Below are positions 9,754 to 21,100 of a stretch of 64,000 nucleotides of DNA, in pieces. The first letter of the stretch is position 1; the number at the start of each line of letters is the position of its first letter. Source of the DNA: Aculops lycopersici (lineage: Eukaryota; Arthropoda; Arachnida; Trombidiformes; Eriophyidae); the NCBI GenBank assembly GCA_015350385.1, contig WNKI01000002.1, positions 3,174,457-3,238,456 on the forward strand, given 5' to 3'. The notes under the pieces were generated by a model. It saw only the letters and a program-made list of their open reading frames with translations. It was not told where the DNA came from and searched no databases. The position numbers and the translations under genes are program-made.

Positions 9754-10319
9754 TGTGATATTGATTCACGGGTACTGCTGCTAGATGGGTAATTGCAATG
9801 AGATAAACCCGAGATACTAGATATTGAGAATATGATGGAATAGGATCCTTAGAGCGAGAGATTCAGGAAGGAGGACGTTTGTTTGGTTGGATTTGCAAGA
9901 AACAACATGTGCTCATTAGGGGAAGCGGATTTACACGCACAGTGTTGCTGCCGTCACCCCTGCTACTTCTGCTGCTACCTCTGTGTCACACAGACTGTGT
10001 GAGATTATATTTGTGAATGTTGCAACCTGCAGAGGTCACCACGGATCCGAGTAACTCGGTGGTTGTTGACACTGTTTGCTATGGATCGACTCTCTCAGAC
10101 AGCTTCTAAAGATAGTTAGATGAATTATGTTTGAGAATAAGAATATTGAGTAACAGGATAAAGGTTTGGTTTCAATATTTATGTATTACACGTGAAAATG
10201 TCGAAAAAATTAACGTACAATTCACGATACAATCTAACCTTAATCTTTGCTTTTCTTGAGATATTTGAACGAGTTCATAAACTAAATAAATTAGACACCG
10301 TTAACATGAGATTGATGAC
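9754..10319. other. intergenic
   Basis: Probably the 5' region of the microprotein and the 3' UTR of the next minus-strand gene. No poly(A) hexamer of the standard type and no further ORF are evident. Confidence 0.4.
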
Positions 10320-10672
10320 TCAATTCTGATGAGATTGATTCTTGCTTAATGCTGGGTGGGTGTCTGGTCTCCACATGGCTTCCACCTCCGGTATTCCGAG
10401 CTGCTTCATTCGCTCGAAGGTCTTTGGCGGAATCTCATACTTGGCCCTCTCTGGTCCTCGATATGAGGCGCTGAGGAAATAGAGCAACCCGGTTAGACCG
10501 CCGAGGAAGGCAAGACCTTTATTCATTTGATGTTAATTTTTGTTATATAAAGAAGGAGCAGGTTAGTAATTTCCCAGGATCATGATTATTGTGAGGTTGT
10601 TTTCTCTCTTATCGTCGAGAAGGTGAACTCACCGTAACGTCCCAAAACTGGGTGAAAATGCTCGCCGGCCAT
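10320..10672 (-). CDS. small single-pass membrane protein, two exons
   Basis: Exon 1 is 10672-10633 (MAGEHFHPVLGRY), the donor is GTGAGT, and the intron is 116 bp. Exon 2 is 10516-10320. The phase-1 join gives 78 residues: ..PVLGRYGLAFLGGLTGLLYFLSASYRGPERAKYE... One membrane helix (about 14-32) follows a short N-terminus. A polar tail with IPPKTFERMKQLGIPEV and a Pro-rich end follows. Size and layout resemble small inner-mitochondrial-membrane subunits. The GRY..LAFLG part recalls ATP synthase subunit e, and the tail recalls SMIM20/MITRAC7, but neither match is good enough to name it. The acceptor region is A-rich rather than pyrimidine-rich, as for other introns in this window. Confidence 0.65.
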
Positions 10673-11139
10673 TTCGTTATCTAATATATTGTATTTATTT
10701 AAAACAAACAATGATCAAATTAAGCCAAGGAAGCAAGGTAAGGTGATAATTTTAACAACAATAACGAGAGTAGAAACAAGAGCAAATCCTTTTTAATTTT
10801 CTCGCTTCAAAATTTTTTCGTGCAAAGAAAAAAGGGGTGCCTAGCGCTCAATCCTATGCGCCCTCCGTGCGTGTGACGTGCACATTGAGGCTTTCGCTCT
10901 TCGCGAACATTCGCCAGATGCACTGCAACCCCATAGGCTTCCGCGAGTGCGCATAGCGACAACTGAAATTTCAAAGCCAAGACTTGTGGCTAGGAGGCTC
11001 TGGCTGCTCACTTGCTCTGAACCCTATGCTGTCGCCCTCTCGTGCTCAAGGTGAGCTGACTTCAGTGTTTAAAGATGGAGCCTCGTTAATTTCAAAATAT
11101 TCAATGCAAAAAGGGGGTTTAGTTATTTTGTATGTACAC
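10673..11139. other. intergenic
   Basis: Upstream of the small membrane protein and downstream of the mucin/SOD-like gene. No gene seen. An AATAAA on the minus strand at 11145-11140 probably ends the latter gene. Confidence 0.4.
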
Positions 11140-11145
11140 TTTATT
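11140..11145 (-). promoter_or_regulatory. poly(A) signal of mucin/SOD-like gene
   Basis: AATAAA on the minus strand about 125 nt after the stop at 11270. Confidence 0.5.
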
Positions 11146-11269
11146 TATTTGTTTGTTCGCTTGCATGTAACTTTGTTTAGTTTTGTGGTACCGTTATTCA
11201 ATTTTTGTTTTCAATATTTTTCTCAGCGATAATAATAATATAATATCTCTTGTATTACTTACTGATGTT

Positions 11270-14200
11270 TCAAATCCTCTGATTATTCAACGACAAGTTG
11301 TTCCTATTAGTGCCAGTGTTGGTGCTACTACTCGAGTTCGAATCTCTAAACTTTTCCGGCAACAAATGCTCAGGTGTTGGCTGGACCACGCTAATACTGG
11401 GCAAATTATCCAACTCACTCGCAGGTAAAATGTCCGAATTGGTCACTTGGCAACAGGCAACCTGTTCACCTGATGGCACCACGAAGTTGAGATGTCTGCC
11501 AACTAGTCCATTGGTGCCAGTTAAATTAAACTTGGCAACAATGAGCTCCGAGTCCAAGTCAAAGATATCGGCTGTGTTATTGATGTTGTTGTTAGTATTA
11601 TTGATTCTATTTGGCGAGCTCAAAGCGTCCGAGTAGATTGATGCCTCAGCCAAGAGGTTGGTGTGATTGGTTTTGTTCAAAACTAAACTATTAGACTTGC
11701 AATTATCAACCAGCCAAATTTGATGCCTAAATTTTGCACTGAATTCCGGGTGGATCAGCAACGTTGAGCTAGAATTCATCGGCGCCCTCTCGACTGGCGT
11801 CCTGAATGACTCGCGGCGTTTGCGAGAATTAGCGCGCTGTGAGTCGTTGATTCTCATGTATCTTATGCGCACTAATAAATGCAAAACTCCTCGATTGTTA
11901 ACGGGCTGCCAAAAGTTCAGGCGTCCAATGAGATTCTGAGCTATCTGTTGGCCACTAAACTCCTCGAGCAAACAAGTGGCAAAATTCTCCTTCTCCGTCT
12001 CCTCAGGTTGGTCGCTATTTACAAAGTCACTCAATTTGTTAACACCCTTACCAGAGCTAGCCGTTTCCTGTTGCTGGTCTTGGTTGAGGTGCTGATGATG
12101 GTGTTGGTTAGATTGCGAGGGTTTTTGTGAGCTAGAGGCAATCAAGTCGCTCGCCTTGGAAGAGGGCAACTCGGCTAGAGTGGTGTCATTGTCATAGATA
12201 ACATTGAGGTTATCGCTGATAGCCGATGTGTCTACGGAAACACTGTTGCTCTTTTCTGTTGTTGTTGGTATTGCTGCTGCGTTAGCGCTGGTGCTAGTTG
12301 TCGTTGCGCCAGTGGTTGGCATTGTAGTTGTCTTGGTTACGTCATTGTTTGAACCTGCTATTGCTATTGTTGTCGTATTTGTTTGTGGTATCTGAGTCGT
12401 GGAATAAGTGGCACTACTGGTCGCTAATGTAGTTGTGCTCGCTGCTAAGATCCGAGGATTAGTGTCCGCATTTCTGTTGCGAAGCTCAGTTTGACTTGTT
12501 GCTCTTGCCTGATGGATTATCAAACAACAAATCAATCAGATTTTGCACGGCCACCAGGTCAAGTGGTTTTTGCGATCGATTATTGAGTAAGTGGATGGAG
12601 ATATGGGATTGGATAGTTAGTATCAAAAGCATACAACAACAATCATTGACTAGTAAGGAAAACAGGAAACAGTGAGAGTTTGCCAAGCTAGCTAGCCGCC
12701 GAGATCGCTTACTACACCAACAACACTAGGGATATCACACTTGCGGTGGCATTGGAGACGCATGCACATGCACAAGCAGCACTCTAGCGCCAACTTGCCA
12801 GTTGCTATAATAACTATATGGCATAGGAAGCAGGTGGATGGTTGGTTTGGTTGGGTGTTATGCTGTAAGCGATTCAAAGTGGCAAGCTAATCTCGGTCAA
12901 TACTCACTATTTCCTGCATGTCCTCGCTGAGCATACCTGCCGAGTCCGTTGGTGGGGCCACGTTGGCCTGTGGGGCGGGAGCCGGCCCCAGGCCGGAAGC
13001 TGCGGCCGCAGCCACCTGGGCGTAGGTCTTGTGTGCCTGAGCAACAGGAGCGACTGGTGCAGCTGAGGGTGCAGCGGGAGCCGCTGGTGCAACTGGTGGT
13101 TGTTGTGGTTGTGCGGCTGCCATTGCGGGAAGTGAATTTGGCACTGAGCTAACGACAATTTCAACGGTAACTGGCGCATCCTGTGCAACCTTTGGCTTGC
13201 TCTCGCTGCTGGCCGTCAAATCTTTGGCCGAAAGCTCGACTGTCGCCTGTGTGGTTGTGGTTGATGGTCGAGCTGTGGTGCTGGTGGTGGTCGATGTGGT
13301 TGTCGAAGTTGGCGCTGGGCTAGCGGTCGATGATGGAGCTGCGGTTGTGCTTGTGCTTGGAGCAGCGGAAGTCGAGGCTTCCTTGGCGACTGGCGCCTGG
13401 GTTGTCGTGGTTGTGGTGGTTGTGGAGCTAGGCACAGGCGCTGTGGTGGTTGTGGTGGTTGTTGTTGTGGTTGAGGTGGTGGGCGCCTGGGTGCTGGTGG
13501 TTGTAGTAGTCGAAGTTGGTGTTGTTGCAGCACGAGTTGACGGAGCCTGAGTCGTTGTTGTTGTGGTGGTGGTCGTGGTCGAGGTTGTTGGCTGTTGGGT
13601 GGTGGGTGTAGTGGCAATCGCTGCGGTGGTTGTGGTGGAGGCTGATGCAACAGGTGCAGGCGAAGCAGCGCCTGCCTGCGGTGGAGTGGCGCTTCTCTTG
13701 CGGCGTCTCATTACGAGCTTGGCGGTGGTCGAGACGGGAGCAGACGACGAGGTTGAGGGAGAAGGTGTGGTGGTCGAAGTTACTGGAGCGCTTGTGGAAT
13801 CGCTTGATGTCGACGAAGATGCAGCTGGTGCGACGGTGGTCGATGCCATTGGAGATGCAGCGGTGGTTGTCGTCTTGTCCGGATTACTAATGAGCTCGTC
13901 GGTTTTGGCGTCGGGCGCCAATTGCAGGAACACGTTCACAGTCACATTGCTGGCCTCAGTTGGCTTGGCCGACGGGTTGACCGAAGCCACGGTGCTCATC
14001 GATGGAGCGGCAGTCGAGGGGGCGTCACTTGTTGCTGCGGCGCCTGGCATCGCGGTTGTTGTCGTGGTTGTCGATGTTGAGGGTGAGGTTGTGGTTGGGG
14101 TGGCCATCGAAGCTGGAGCTGCCACCACTTCGGCTGCTGGATTTGTAGCCGCCACTGCCATTGGGTCAATCTCAGCCTCCCGCTTCACCGGCTCGGCCAT

Positions 14201-14560
14201 CATAACCATCTGAGGGTCGATCAGTAGGACGACCTGTTGCTTGCTTACAACAGGTGCCGCTGTTGTGCTTTGCGCGGCCTCAGTGGGCACTGCTGCTGCT
14301 GCGGCAGCGACAGCGCCGCTAGGCGCTGGTGTCGTGGCGGCCGAATTCTGCTCCTGTTGTCCATGTTTTCCAATTAACTCGGCCAACTTGCCACTTGGAT
14401 CAATGATCTTACTCAGGTTAATAAGTTGCTCGCGTGGATTCGACCCCGGGAGGCAATTTGAGGTGGGCCCGGCAATTGTGGCCACCTTGGAGGATTCGTC
14501 GTCGGCTTGCGCGGCGGTGGCGGCTAGCGCCAACACGAGGAGTAAAACTCTAGTCTTCAT
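11270..14560 (-). CDS. secreted Thr-rich mucin with C-terminal Cu/Zn-SOD-like domain, two exons (inferred join)
   Basis: Exon 1 is 14560-12908: signal peptide MKTRVLLLVLALAATAAQA, then about 400 residues of Thr/Ser/Pro/Ala runs typical of O-glycosylated mucins, with a furin-like RRRKR. A donor GTGAGT at 12907 and an acceptor CCATCAG ending at 12509 join in phase 0 to exon 2, 12508-11270; total 963 residues. Exon 2 lacks its own ATG and signal peptide and continues the Thr-rich tract, so I read both as one gene. Its last part resembles a Cu/Zn superoxide dismutase: FATCLLEEF..GRLNFWQPVNNRGVLHLLVRI, then FRHQIWLVDNCKS, then LIVAKFNLTGTNGLVGRHLNFVV..VACCQV. The cysteines of the SOD disulfide (DNCKS, VACC) are kept. 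The copper and zinc histidines (HVHE and others) are not. It is likely a non-catalytic SOD fold. The alternative is two separate genes. Confidence 0.6.
12509..12907 (-). other. predicted intron of mucin/SOD-like gene
   Basis: 399 bp, GTGAGT...CATCAG, phase 0. A short hydrophobic frame inside it (MLLILTI.., near 12630) could be an alternative first exon for the second part, but it has no good donor. Confidence 0.5.
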
Positions 14561-17500
14561 TCTCTTCTCTGTGATTAGCTGATATCGTTTGATTCTTGTT
14601 TATGTGGTTATGTTTAAATTTAGAACTGTCGTTAATTGATACGCTCCAACCAAACTGAGACCAGAGACTGATTAGACTTTTTGCTTTTTTGTCAAGACAA
14701 ATTGGCAAAAGGAGACCAACTGGAGCCTCCTGTTGCTAGAGCAAGTAAGTGAGTGATTCGAGACAATGAAATGGAACAAAAACTATGAGCATTTTTTGGA
14801 GGGAGAGGAAAGCGAGCAAGAAACGTCAACAACAACAACTCCACCGACTAAAAGTCACGCTCGCATATTTCGGGCCAACCAGTCAAAACGTCTATATAAC
14901 GCGCTTGTGGGCGGGAGCTAAGTGCACAGCTAAGTGAAAGAGAGAAGGGGAGAGAGAGAGCAGCTCGAGTTTTATTGCCAAATTGATTGATGCTCGCTTG
15001 AAACTCGGAGGCAAGCGTTTCAAAACAAGAGTAAAAACAAAAAACTGACGCGATATTGCAAAAGCGCTACGGCAACGACTGTCATGGGCCAAGAGACAAA
15101 TGGAGGGGAGGAGAAAAGACGAGACATTCGGGTTATCCCCGATGTGTTATTGGCTGAAGAGGTCGCTATGCGACTGCGCCAAGTGCGACTATACGGCAGA
15201 CACATGAATCGATTATCAATATAATAGATCGCGCCTCTCAAAATTGTAACTTTCTCGCCGACCATCTCGCTTGCAACTGTGTGCCATTTTCGCGTACATG
15301 TCTAATGTCGTCGGCGGCAGCGGCGTTTTAGCTCTCATCTTCTTAGTCCAAATCGACGCTCCTAATGACCAAAGAGCAAGCCACTCGAGGGGCTCGCAAG
15401 CCACATGATGAGACTATTCGGCGTCAGCTTGCCAGTTGGCTCGCTGTTTTGCCTACAAGAGCCCTTGCAAATTATTGAGGTTAATGCGCTCTCGACGCAC
15501 CAAGAGCTAGAGAAAAACAAGCCACGACGAGAGACAAGAAGTCCCCGGCAAACTAATTTTTTAGTCGAGACGACGGTAGCATGTGTGCCTGTCATGTGTC
15601 ATCGAGCTAATCAAACGACTCGACTGCATTTAGATTTGGATTTGGATTCGGATTAATCAACCCAAATTTTGCTCAATCTGTTTGATACAAATGAGCAGCT
15701 GCAGCAGCAGCTACAGTAAGTGTAAACACGTCACACAATGAGTGGCGCGCCACTTGTTTGCTCTCAATCTATTGCAGTTTGTTTACTTGATCTATTCCAA
15801 GACTTTGAATGAAATATTAGCAACAATATGAGTACAAAACTGAGTTTGATATCTTGAATTATCGCCCAACAACCGTCCAGTAGATTGAAATAAACGAACT
15901 CACCTTTATCTTGGTCTTCAAATTCGATCTTCTGTCTGCTTGAATCCAATTTGTTTCTTCCGTTCGGTTAATTTGCGTAACAGCGATGGTGACGTTGATT
16001 TAATTGACTGAGCTGAAATGCTCAATCGTCTTGTGCGCGCGTGTTGTTATTGTTTTCTTTGCTACTAGCTACAGCCCTCGTCTTAGTCTTTCTCGTCAAG
16101 CTCACTGTTAGTAAATGAGAAGTCTCTCGTGCCGTTTGTGGCGACGGAGGTGGGAGCAGCAGCATCGAAAGTTCATCAAGAGAAAGGAGATAAGGTGGGT
16201 GATTGTAACAAGGAGAAGCAGGACCAGACTCCTTAGTTTCTGTTCATGAGAATTGCTTAATCGAAACAACAACAACAACAACGATAATAATAACCAATAG
16301 CACGGAGTCAATTGAAACGCCCAGCACCACATAATCAGTGTGCGCCGGTTGGAGTTGAATTGCGACGTTGCTCAGCTCTCATATTTCTACCACTAACTGG
16401 CCTTACACGTGCCGAGGAGCCGAGTCAGTTCATTGAATCGCTTGCGGGCACAGGTAAACATGGAAACCATTAACCTGCACAGAGAAAAGCTATCGCCTGG
16501 GCGAGCGTCGACGAGAGAGGCGGCTGCCGTTTATCTTCTGCATTGGCCACGGCAAGGGTTGCGATGTCGCACAGGTAACAGCAGCAACGGCGGCAGTAGT
16601 TTGAGCGTCAACAACCTGTTAGCTTGCAGGACTTAGCGTGCTCGCGTTGCATAAGATTTGCATTCTGAGCGGCACCACACTTTTGAGCTAACGAGAAAAA
16701 GAAATATAAACGAATACTTGTGAGCGGAGGTTAAATTGCATCATCGCCAGCCCGCGACAGAACCTCAGTCTCGTGAGATATAATTACGCAAGAATCGTCG
16801 GCAGTGATGACGACGACGACGACTACGAAGGCTAGAAGTAGGCTTTGCCTGCTAGCTAGCTACTTGTTGGTGCCGGAAATCTCAGTGGTTGTTGTGATAC
16901 CATTCGTTTCATTCGATCTTATGATCGATTGGGCGATTGAATCTTTCTCAGAAAGTTTCTTCGGAAGTCAGCAGCAGTGATGTTTAGCTACTTCCTAGGA
17001 ATCAAAGTAACTTCTCTTTTATTTACGTAATACGAGACGAAAATACGAGACTCTTATTCTAGGAATTGAAAAACGACGAGAAAATTATTGATAGACTCAA
17101 AAATATAAGTTGCTATTTTAATCTGTTTTTCTTTATCTTACGTGTAACTCTTTCACGTTACTCTCCGTCTATTTATCTCTCTTGTGTGCTTCTCTTGTGT
17201 AACAATTTAACATTTTTAACAGTGATCCTTCGTTGTGTTGCTCTCCAGTTTTCCTTTTCGATCCAATTTACAAAAGCTTGAGATGAGATTCAATGGAACT
17301 TGAATGAAAGTTAACAGGTGGTTGCCAGTAGCGCCCAGGTTAAGTGTTGAGATCAACCTCACGTTTGTGTGCGCTTTTCTCTATTCTCACTCCATTCATA
17401 TTTTTTAGCTTCCACGTTAACTCGTTGCGTTACTTTATCTAGTTAACAAACAACGAGCGCGAAGCAGTAAATCCAAAGGGTGAGTTCTGGTGATACTTCC

Positions 17501-18181
17501 ACGTTATCGAATCCACTAACGCCACCTGTTGCTCCTTAAGTTTCCAGTAATATGATATCTCAAGCAATAAAACTTGATCGAAAATTTAACTTTTCTCCCT
17601 TTGTTGCGGTTCCTTGTTTTGAATTCTTTAGGAAAATTAATGTCCAGCGCCACGCTTCTACCCGATTGACTCTTCTCATTTTAAGCAAAAGTTTACACAC
17701 TGGACATTTACATGAACAGAAACATAGAAATCCACGTTTAACGAGGAGAAAACAGCACACATGATAATTGGTTGGTTGGTGTATAATTGTTGTAGATTTT
17801 GGTTATAATATGATTGATGATTTACAGGTGAAAAAACTTATATAATATGTTTATGGCGAACTCTCTTTCTCTCTCGTTTCGATGTAACCACGTTGCTGAC
17901 GACGACGACAATGACGACGACGAAATCTAATAATCTCTCTATTATTCTCATCTCTCAGGTGGGCAACTATTTCTTCTTCCTTCCTTTTGCACTGTTTTGT
18001 TTTCTTTCTTTTTTCATACTAATGTTCTTGTTGTATCTCAATTTGTTTGCTCACTTGTTTCTTTCAAATCTCGAGCTACAATTGATTTCCTCCTCTTAGT
18101 TTAACGTTGGGTTTCTTCAATTTCCGATATCTTTCCTCGTTGCACCTTACAACATTCACTTGTAGTTGTCGTAATCGATTC
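14561..18181. other. intergenic, about 3.6 kb
   Basis: No gene recognised. It holds a possible TATA box for the mucin gene (14898-14891, minus), GA-rich and CAA-rich short repeats (for example 16266-16283) and several CACCTGTTGC-like motifs (for example at 17522). ORFs here are short and without domain signals. Confidence 0.45.
14891..14898 (-). promoter_or_regulatory. possible TATA box of mucin gene
   Basis: TATATAGA on the minus strand, about 330 bp before the ATG at 14560. It implies a long 5' UTR or an unseen leader intron, so it is a weak assignment. Confidence 0.3.
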
Positions 18182-21100
18182 TTAGGGCTTCGCCGAGGTG
18201 CTTGTTGTTTGCTGCTCTTTATGAGCCGCTCCAACATCCTGCTTGTTAGTGCTAGCGACTGGCGACGCTGATGAGGTCATTTGTTGCTGCTTGGCTGCCG
18301 CTGCGGTTGTACTAGTTGTGGCTTGGCTTACAGTCGACGAGCCGACAGAAGCTGTGGTCTGAGGTGGAGCCACACTGGTGGACATCATCATCGTCATGGT
18401 GCTACCGCTTCCGGTTGTAGCACTTGGTGCCTTGGTAACCGAAACCTCGGCCACCTTAGCTTTCAACTCGGCGGCTGAAGTCGTCTTGTTGTTGTTAGTT
18501 CCCATCGCAGATTGGTCATCCATCTGCTTCTTGCTTGGCATCAGCTCAGCGGCTGATCCGGAGTCGCTCCTATCGTCGGCGCGATCATTCCAGCTCAACA
18601 GGTTGCTGATGAACTTGGGAGGCTGGAAAAAGCTCAAAAACTTCGACTTGAACGACGAGCTCTTGCCGCCACTTCCGCTTCCGGCTGTTGCCGCCGCCTT
18701 CGTGGCGTCGCCTGAATCAGAAGATTGTTGCTGCTGTTGCTCCGAGTTACTACTTTGTCCACCAATCAGTGACGATGACTCGGCATTTCCGTTTCCGCCG
18801 CTCAATTGCTGCTGCGCGCTTGCCGCGGCCTGAGCAAAACTGTTGATGATGCTCGACGCCTGGTTGAGCTGGTCTGAGCCGCTAGCCTGAGCCATCAGAT
18901 TCATGATGGTGTTTGGCGCGAAGCCAACCTGTTGCGAGGCAATCGATGACAAACTTCCGGCGCCACCTGTTAGCTGCTTCATGAGAGCCGACTGGAGAGC
19001 AAGTGGGTTGGTTAGCAAGCTCGCGGCCGAAGGTGAATCCTGACCTGAGGCCTTGACTCCCATCAGCTGAGCTGCGGCTGATTGAAGGTTTTGTCCAATG
19101 CTCAAGCGTAGGTTTTGTAGCTGAGCTTGAGGTGACATTTGGTTAATGTTCATCATGTTTGGCAAACCCTGCGATTGCTGCTGCTGCTGTTGGGGTGAGG
19201 CAAACGAGTTTGCTTGCTGGCTGGCGGCCGCGGCTACTTGTTGCTGGCCTTGGTGGGGTCCCATAGGTCTCTGTTGCTGCTGCTGCATGCCTGACATTTG
19301 GCTGCCTGGATTTCCTCCAATGAAATTTGGCAATTGAATGCCGGCTTGTTGCGCAACTTGCCGGGCAAACGCGCTGGCTGCCGGATGCTCCTTGGCTGCC
19401 TGCTGCACCGACTGCACCAATTGGGATCCCATTTGATTGGTCAAACTGGATAGAGCCGAGGGCAGCGAGTTGCTTATGGTCGAGATTGAGTTTGGCACCT
19501 GCATTGAAGGTAGAGCAATCATTTCACCGAGCTTTGCGCCCAGCTTTGAAACGGAAGCCAACCCACCGGAAGCCGCAGCCTGGATCATTGGGTGCGTGTT
19601 GGCCAACAAAGCGGAAGCGGCTGACTGTAGACCTGCCGCGTATTGCGACTGAGGCCTGTGCTGCTGCTGTTGATGATTGTGGTTACCCATTTGTTGCTGG
19701 TGTGGTCCTCCTCTCATACCGGAAGCTCCGCCCTGGTAAGCTGGAGCGCTTGGTCCAAAGGCGGCGTCGGCCTGAGCCAAGGCGGCGGCAGCGTTAGCTG
19801 CATTCTCAGCATTGATGGCCGCCGTGATTTGGTTGATATCGTGAGCGTTGGCCGCATTAATGAACTGGCCATTCGAGGCGCCCATGTCCATGTTAAACTC
19901 ATTGCTGGCGGCACCATACGGCACCTGGTTTCCGTTTTGCCTATACTGATTCACCTGCTGTTGCTTTCCGTGCCTTCCGCCGCGCTTTCCGCCACGCCCG
20001 CCTCGGTACTTGTTTCCCGCGGGCCTCTGGTTGTTTTGGTTTAGACCGTAGCCACTTCCGTTTTGCTGCTGATGCTGCTGGGCGGCCATTAGGTTGTTGT
20101 TGTTCTCCAAAATTGCGTGCTCCACTTGGACGACAATGGGAATTATCGTCTTCTTAGCTTGGCGCAACTTTTGTCCATAAGCCGAATTATCTGCCACCTG
20201 TTGACTCTGCTGCTGCTGTCCTTTGTATGCTCCTTGCTGGTTTGAGGACGCCGGCACCTGTTGCTGTTGGCCCGTGTAGCTGGCCGACTGATGTTGGCTG
20301 ACTTGCCCGGATCCGATTGACTGACCTGCTGGATAGTCTGAAAAAGCCGCGGACGCGCCGAATGTGCTTGTTCCACTTCCATAACCGGAAGAGGGTGCGG
20401 AATTGGCGTAAGCGGAAGCCGATGGCTGATAGCCGCTCGCGGATGAGATAGTCTCGTGCTGGCTTTGTCCATTTCCTCCATAGGAGCCGCTTGAGCCAAG
20501 TCCATGCAACGAAGCGGAATCCCCACGTGTACCATCGTTGCCACCATAGTTCTGGTTCGCGTTGTTGCTGGCCGACGAGGCCTCGCGTTTGCCCTGAAGA
20601 TTGGAGTTGGTGCCATAGTCGCTGTTGGTCGATGGGCTGCCCAGGAGTCCAGTTGGCGAGCCTGTTTAAATGTGTAGGTGTGTATTTGAATGGGGTTTTG
20701 TGTGTGCGTGAGTGTGAGCGCGTGCAACGACAACCACAATAAATAATTTATCAAGAGGTAGAGGTTTAAAAATGTTTAAAGTTGGTTTTTGTGGTGTGCA
20801 GGCAAATTGTATAGTGATGATGCAAGTGGTGGTGATAGTGGTGGTGATAGTGGTGGCGGTTGTGGTAGTAGTAATGAAAGATTGAGAGCTACAGGTTAGA
20901 GATTTGTTGTCATCATCATCATCATCAAAAATATATCATATATATATTCTTTCGAGTGTGTGTATGTGGATATATATTTGTGTATGAGTATTTGTTTGTT
21001 TTATCTATGTGCATGAGTGTGTGTGTGTGTGTGTGTGCGTGTGCGTGTGGCGTGCGATTAGATTATGAGATCGAACGACGTCGCCTCACTTCCGTCATCC

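Noticed and set aside
12486..12686. Hydrophobic minus-strand frame (MLLILTI..) as a signal-peptide exon for the SOD-like part
   Set aside because: No canonical donor in the right phase, while the mucin exon joins in phase with GTGAGT.
13197..14213. Long plus-strand Val-rich frames
   Set aside because: Mirror images of the Thr/Ala/Pro-coding exon of the mucin gene; antisense of ACC/GCC codons gives GGT/GTT (Gly/Val).
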